Assembly (NCBI GenBank): GCA_021787655.1
Contig: JAJYLM010000089.1
Span: forward strand, 1 to 8,182
Length of the DNA stretch: 8,182 nucleotides
Reading direction: 5' to 3'
Origin: a bacterium
Lineage (GTDB): Bacteria; JAMCPX01
Positions within the stretch are counted from its first letter, which is position 1, and each line of letters begins with the position of its first letter. Below the pieces are notes generated by a model. That model saw nothing but the letters and a program-made list of their open reading frames with translations, had not been told where the DNA came from and made no database searches. The position numbers were made by a program, and so were the translations under genes. Positions 7,901 through 8,182 of the stretch are shown here, piece by piece.

Positions 7901-8025
7901 AAATCGACGTTCGGCAGGTCGCTCACTGCGAGCTTCTTGTATGCTATGATACCGAACAGGAGGAGCGCCAGCATGACCAGTGTGGTCATGACCGGCCGTT
8001 TGATGAACAATTCAGAGATATTCAT
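4912..8025 (-). CDS. HAE1-type RND efflux transporter, MdtB/MdtC-like
   Basis: Inner-membrane proton-driven pump of a tripartite efflux system. Its 1037 residues match the usual RND length. Seen: N-terminal FIKRPVMTTLVMLALLLFG (TM1), then a porter domain with LPNVDFPVIQV (37-47) and VATPLERQF (63-71). TM2-TM6 lie at about 340-490. Proton-relay residues are D407 and D408 in GFVIDDAIV. TM7 is at about 533-553, a second periplasmic porter/docking half runs from 555 to 860, and TM8-TM12 lie at 861-1015, with KKN (K929), R960 and T967 in RFRPIIMTT. These align one for one with AcrB D407, D408, K940, R971 and T978, so transport should be intact. Wording such as NPADMPIV and VKKNGIMMVDFA is closest, from memory, to MdtB/MdtC. 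The Phe-rich switch loop of AcrB is replaced by GARAGITSSNSG (607-618), so the substrate range probably differs. The start overlaps the adaptor stop as ATGA. Substrate unknown. Confidence 0.95.
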   Translation of the reverse strand: MNISELFIKRPVMTTLVMLALLLFGIIAYKKLAVSDLPNVDFPVIQVMASLPGASAQTMASAVATPLERQFTTIAGLDSMYSTSMLGSTQITLMFDLSKNIDAAAQDVQAAMTAASPELPQGMPSPPTYQKVNPADMPIVYISLTSKTLPLYTLDYYGETMMAERISMINGVSQVLVYGSQKYAVRVQVNPRILSGLGIGIDQIADAIQTSNVELPTGVLDGEHSAYTIQANGQLTDAHAFMPLIVADRNGSPVRIENIGRAIDSVENDKTAAWYVNPGENTFQRAIVLAVERQPGSNIVGVADAVKKLLPEFRKDLPASVSMHLLFDRSTSIKDSINDVKTTLIIALLLVILVIFIFLRNLSATIIPSLSLPLSIFGTFAVMYMLGYTIDNLSMMALVLAIGFVIDDAIVMLENIVRHVEMGEGTFEAALNGSREISFTILSMTLSLAAVFIPILFMGGIIGKLFHEFAVTIGVAILVSGFVSLTLTPMLTSRFIKSIEPKEHSNLYKLSERGFDAMFNAYKTSLHWVLIHKRTTMIFSLIILLLTGLLFVVVPKGFMPSEDLGELFGITEAKQGISFKSMVKHQLEVAHIIEKNPNVDAFMTSCGARAGITSSNSGVVFVRLKPKSVRKATPEQVIQQLYPELTKIPGIRVFLQNPPPIQLSGRFTKSLYQYTLQGSNTDELYKEAQLMEVLMKKLPGLMDVTSDLEISNPQVNLDIERDKAAQLGVSAYQIENALSYAYGSTQVSTIYAPDNEYKVILELEPQYQQDPSVLSLLYVRSSTGTLVPLDSVVSMQKTVGPLQVNHTGQLPSVTISFNLMPGVSLGAAVSEIGALAHKTVSPDIITSFQGTAQAFESSIKGLGILLIMTILVIYIVLGILYESFIHPITILSALPFAGFGALLTLLIFHVDLNIYSFVGIIMLVGLVKKNGIMMVDFAVEAERTEGKSPADSIYEASLIRFRPIIMTTVAAIIGTLPIALGLGAGAGSRQPLGLAVVGGLIFSQVLTLYITPVFYIYMDSFNTWLTGVFRRGKKANP

Positions 8026-8182
8026 CGGAGCTTATTCCCGGTGGTGAGGTTGTTCTTTATCGCGACCTTCGTTCCGTCTGCAAGTGCGAGCTGTCCGTCC
8101 GTCACAACCATCTCTCCCGCAGCAATGCCCTTCTCGATGATGCTTTCATGATCATAGCTGTAGTTCGAAACGATCGGCCTCG
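8022..8182 (-). CDS. RND efflux periplasmic adaptor (membrane fusion protein), C-terminal fragment
   Basis: Too short for routine ORF calling because it enters from the window edge, but readable. The frame ending in TGA at 8024-8022 encodes 52 residues containing ESIIEKGIAAGEMVVTDGQ and LALADGTKVAIK. This is the closing beta-barrel/membrane-proximal signature of AcrA/MdtA-type adaptors (typically xxIxxGLxxGExVVxxGQxxLxxGxxV). The family trimer links the inner-membrane RND pump to an outer-membrane TolC-type channel. The 4-nt ATGA overlap with the pump gene downstream supports a translationally coupled adaptor-pump pair. The short tail NNLTTGNKLR is unremarkable. Everything upstream, including the signal peptide and hairpin domain, lies outside the window. 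Confidence 0.88.
   Translation of the reverse strand, partial: RPIVSNYSYDHESIIEKGIAAGEMVVTDGQLALADGTKVAIKNNLTTGNKLR

Overview
This is about 8.2 kb of bacterial chromosome, moderately GC-rich by eye, in which every credible gene lies on the minus strand. The periplasmic and outer-membrane-type proteins (a tripartite efflux pump and SurA/PpiC folding factors) point to a Gram-negative host. The order mfd, then lipoprotein PpiC, then SurA-like protein fits what I recall of Desulfobacterota (Geobacter-like) and Nitrospirota, but the taxon is an inference and is not shown by the sequence.

Layout in the direction of transcription, right to left. (1) 8182-8022: C-terminal 52 residues of a membrane-fusion (periplasmic adaptor) protein. 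(2) 8025-4912: a complete HAE1-type RND efflux transporter resembling MdtB/MdtC, overlapping the adaptor by 4 nt (ATGA). (3) 4911-4776: a 136-nt spacer holding three short direct repeats (core TTGAATGA), small inverted repeats and a possible promoter, with no convincing intrinsic terminator. (4) 4775-1398: a full-length transcription-repair coupling factor Mfd. (5) 1401-463: a 312-residue SurA/PpiC-family lipoprotein whose start overlaps the mfd stop by 4 nt (ATGA). (6) 450-1: the first 150 residues of a second, SurA-like protein, 12 nt after the previous stop; it runs off the window.

There appear to be two functional blocks. The adaptor and RND pump form a drug or metabolite efflux operon, with no outer-membrane channel gene visible here. 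The mfd-ppiC-surA block pairs a cytoplasmic DNA-repair translocase with two envelope folding factors. Its genes are tightly packed and probably co-transcribed, with an AT-rich promoter-like stretch inside the 3' end of mfd that could also serve the two folding genes.

I see no mobile element, CRISPR array, tRNA or rRNA, and no clear new system. The points most worth checking are the apparent loss of all the catalytic signature residues in the PpiC domain of the 312-residue lipoprotein, the direct repeats upstream of mfd, and the choice of mfd start codon.
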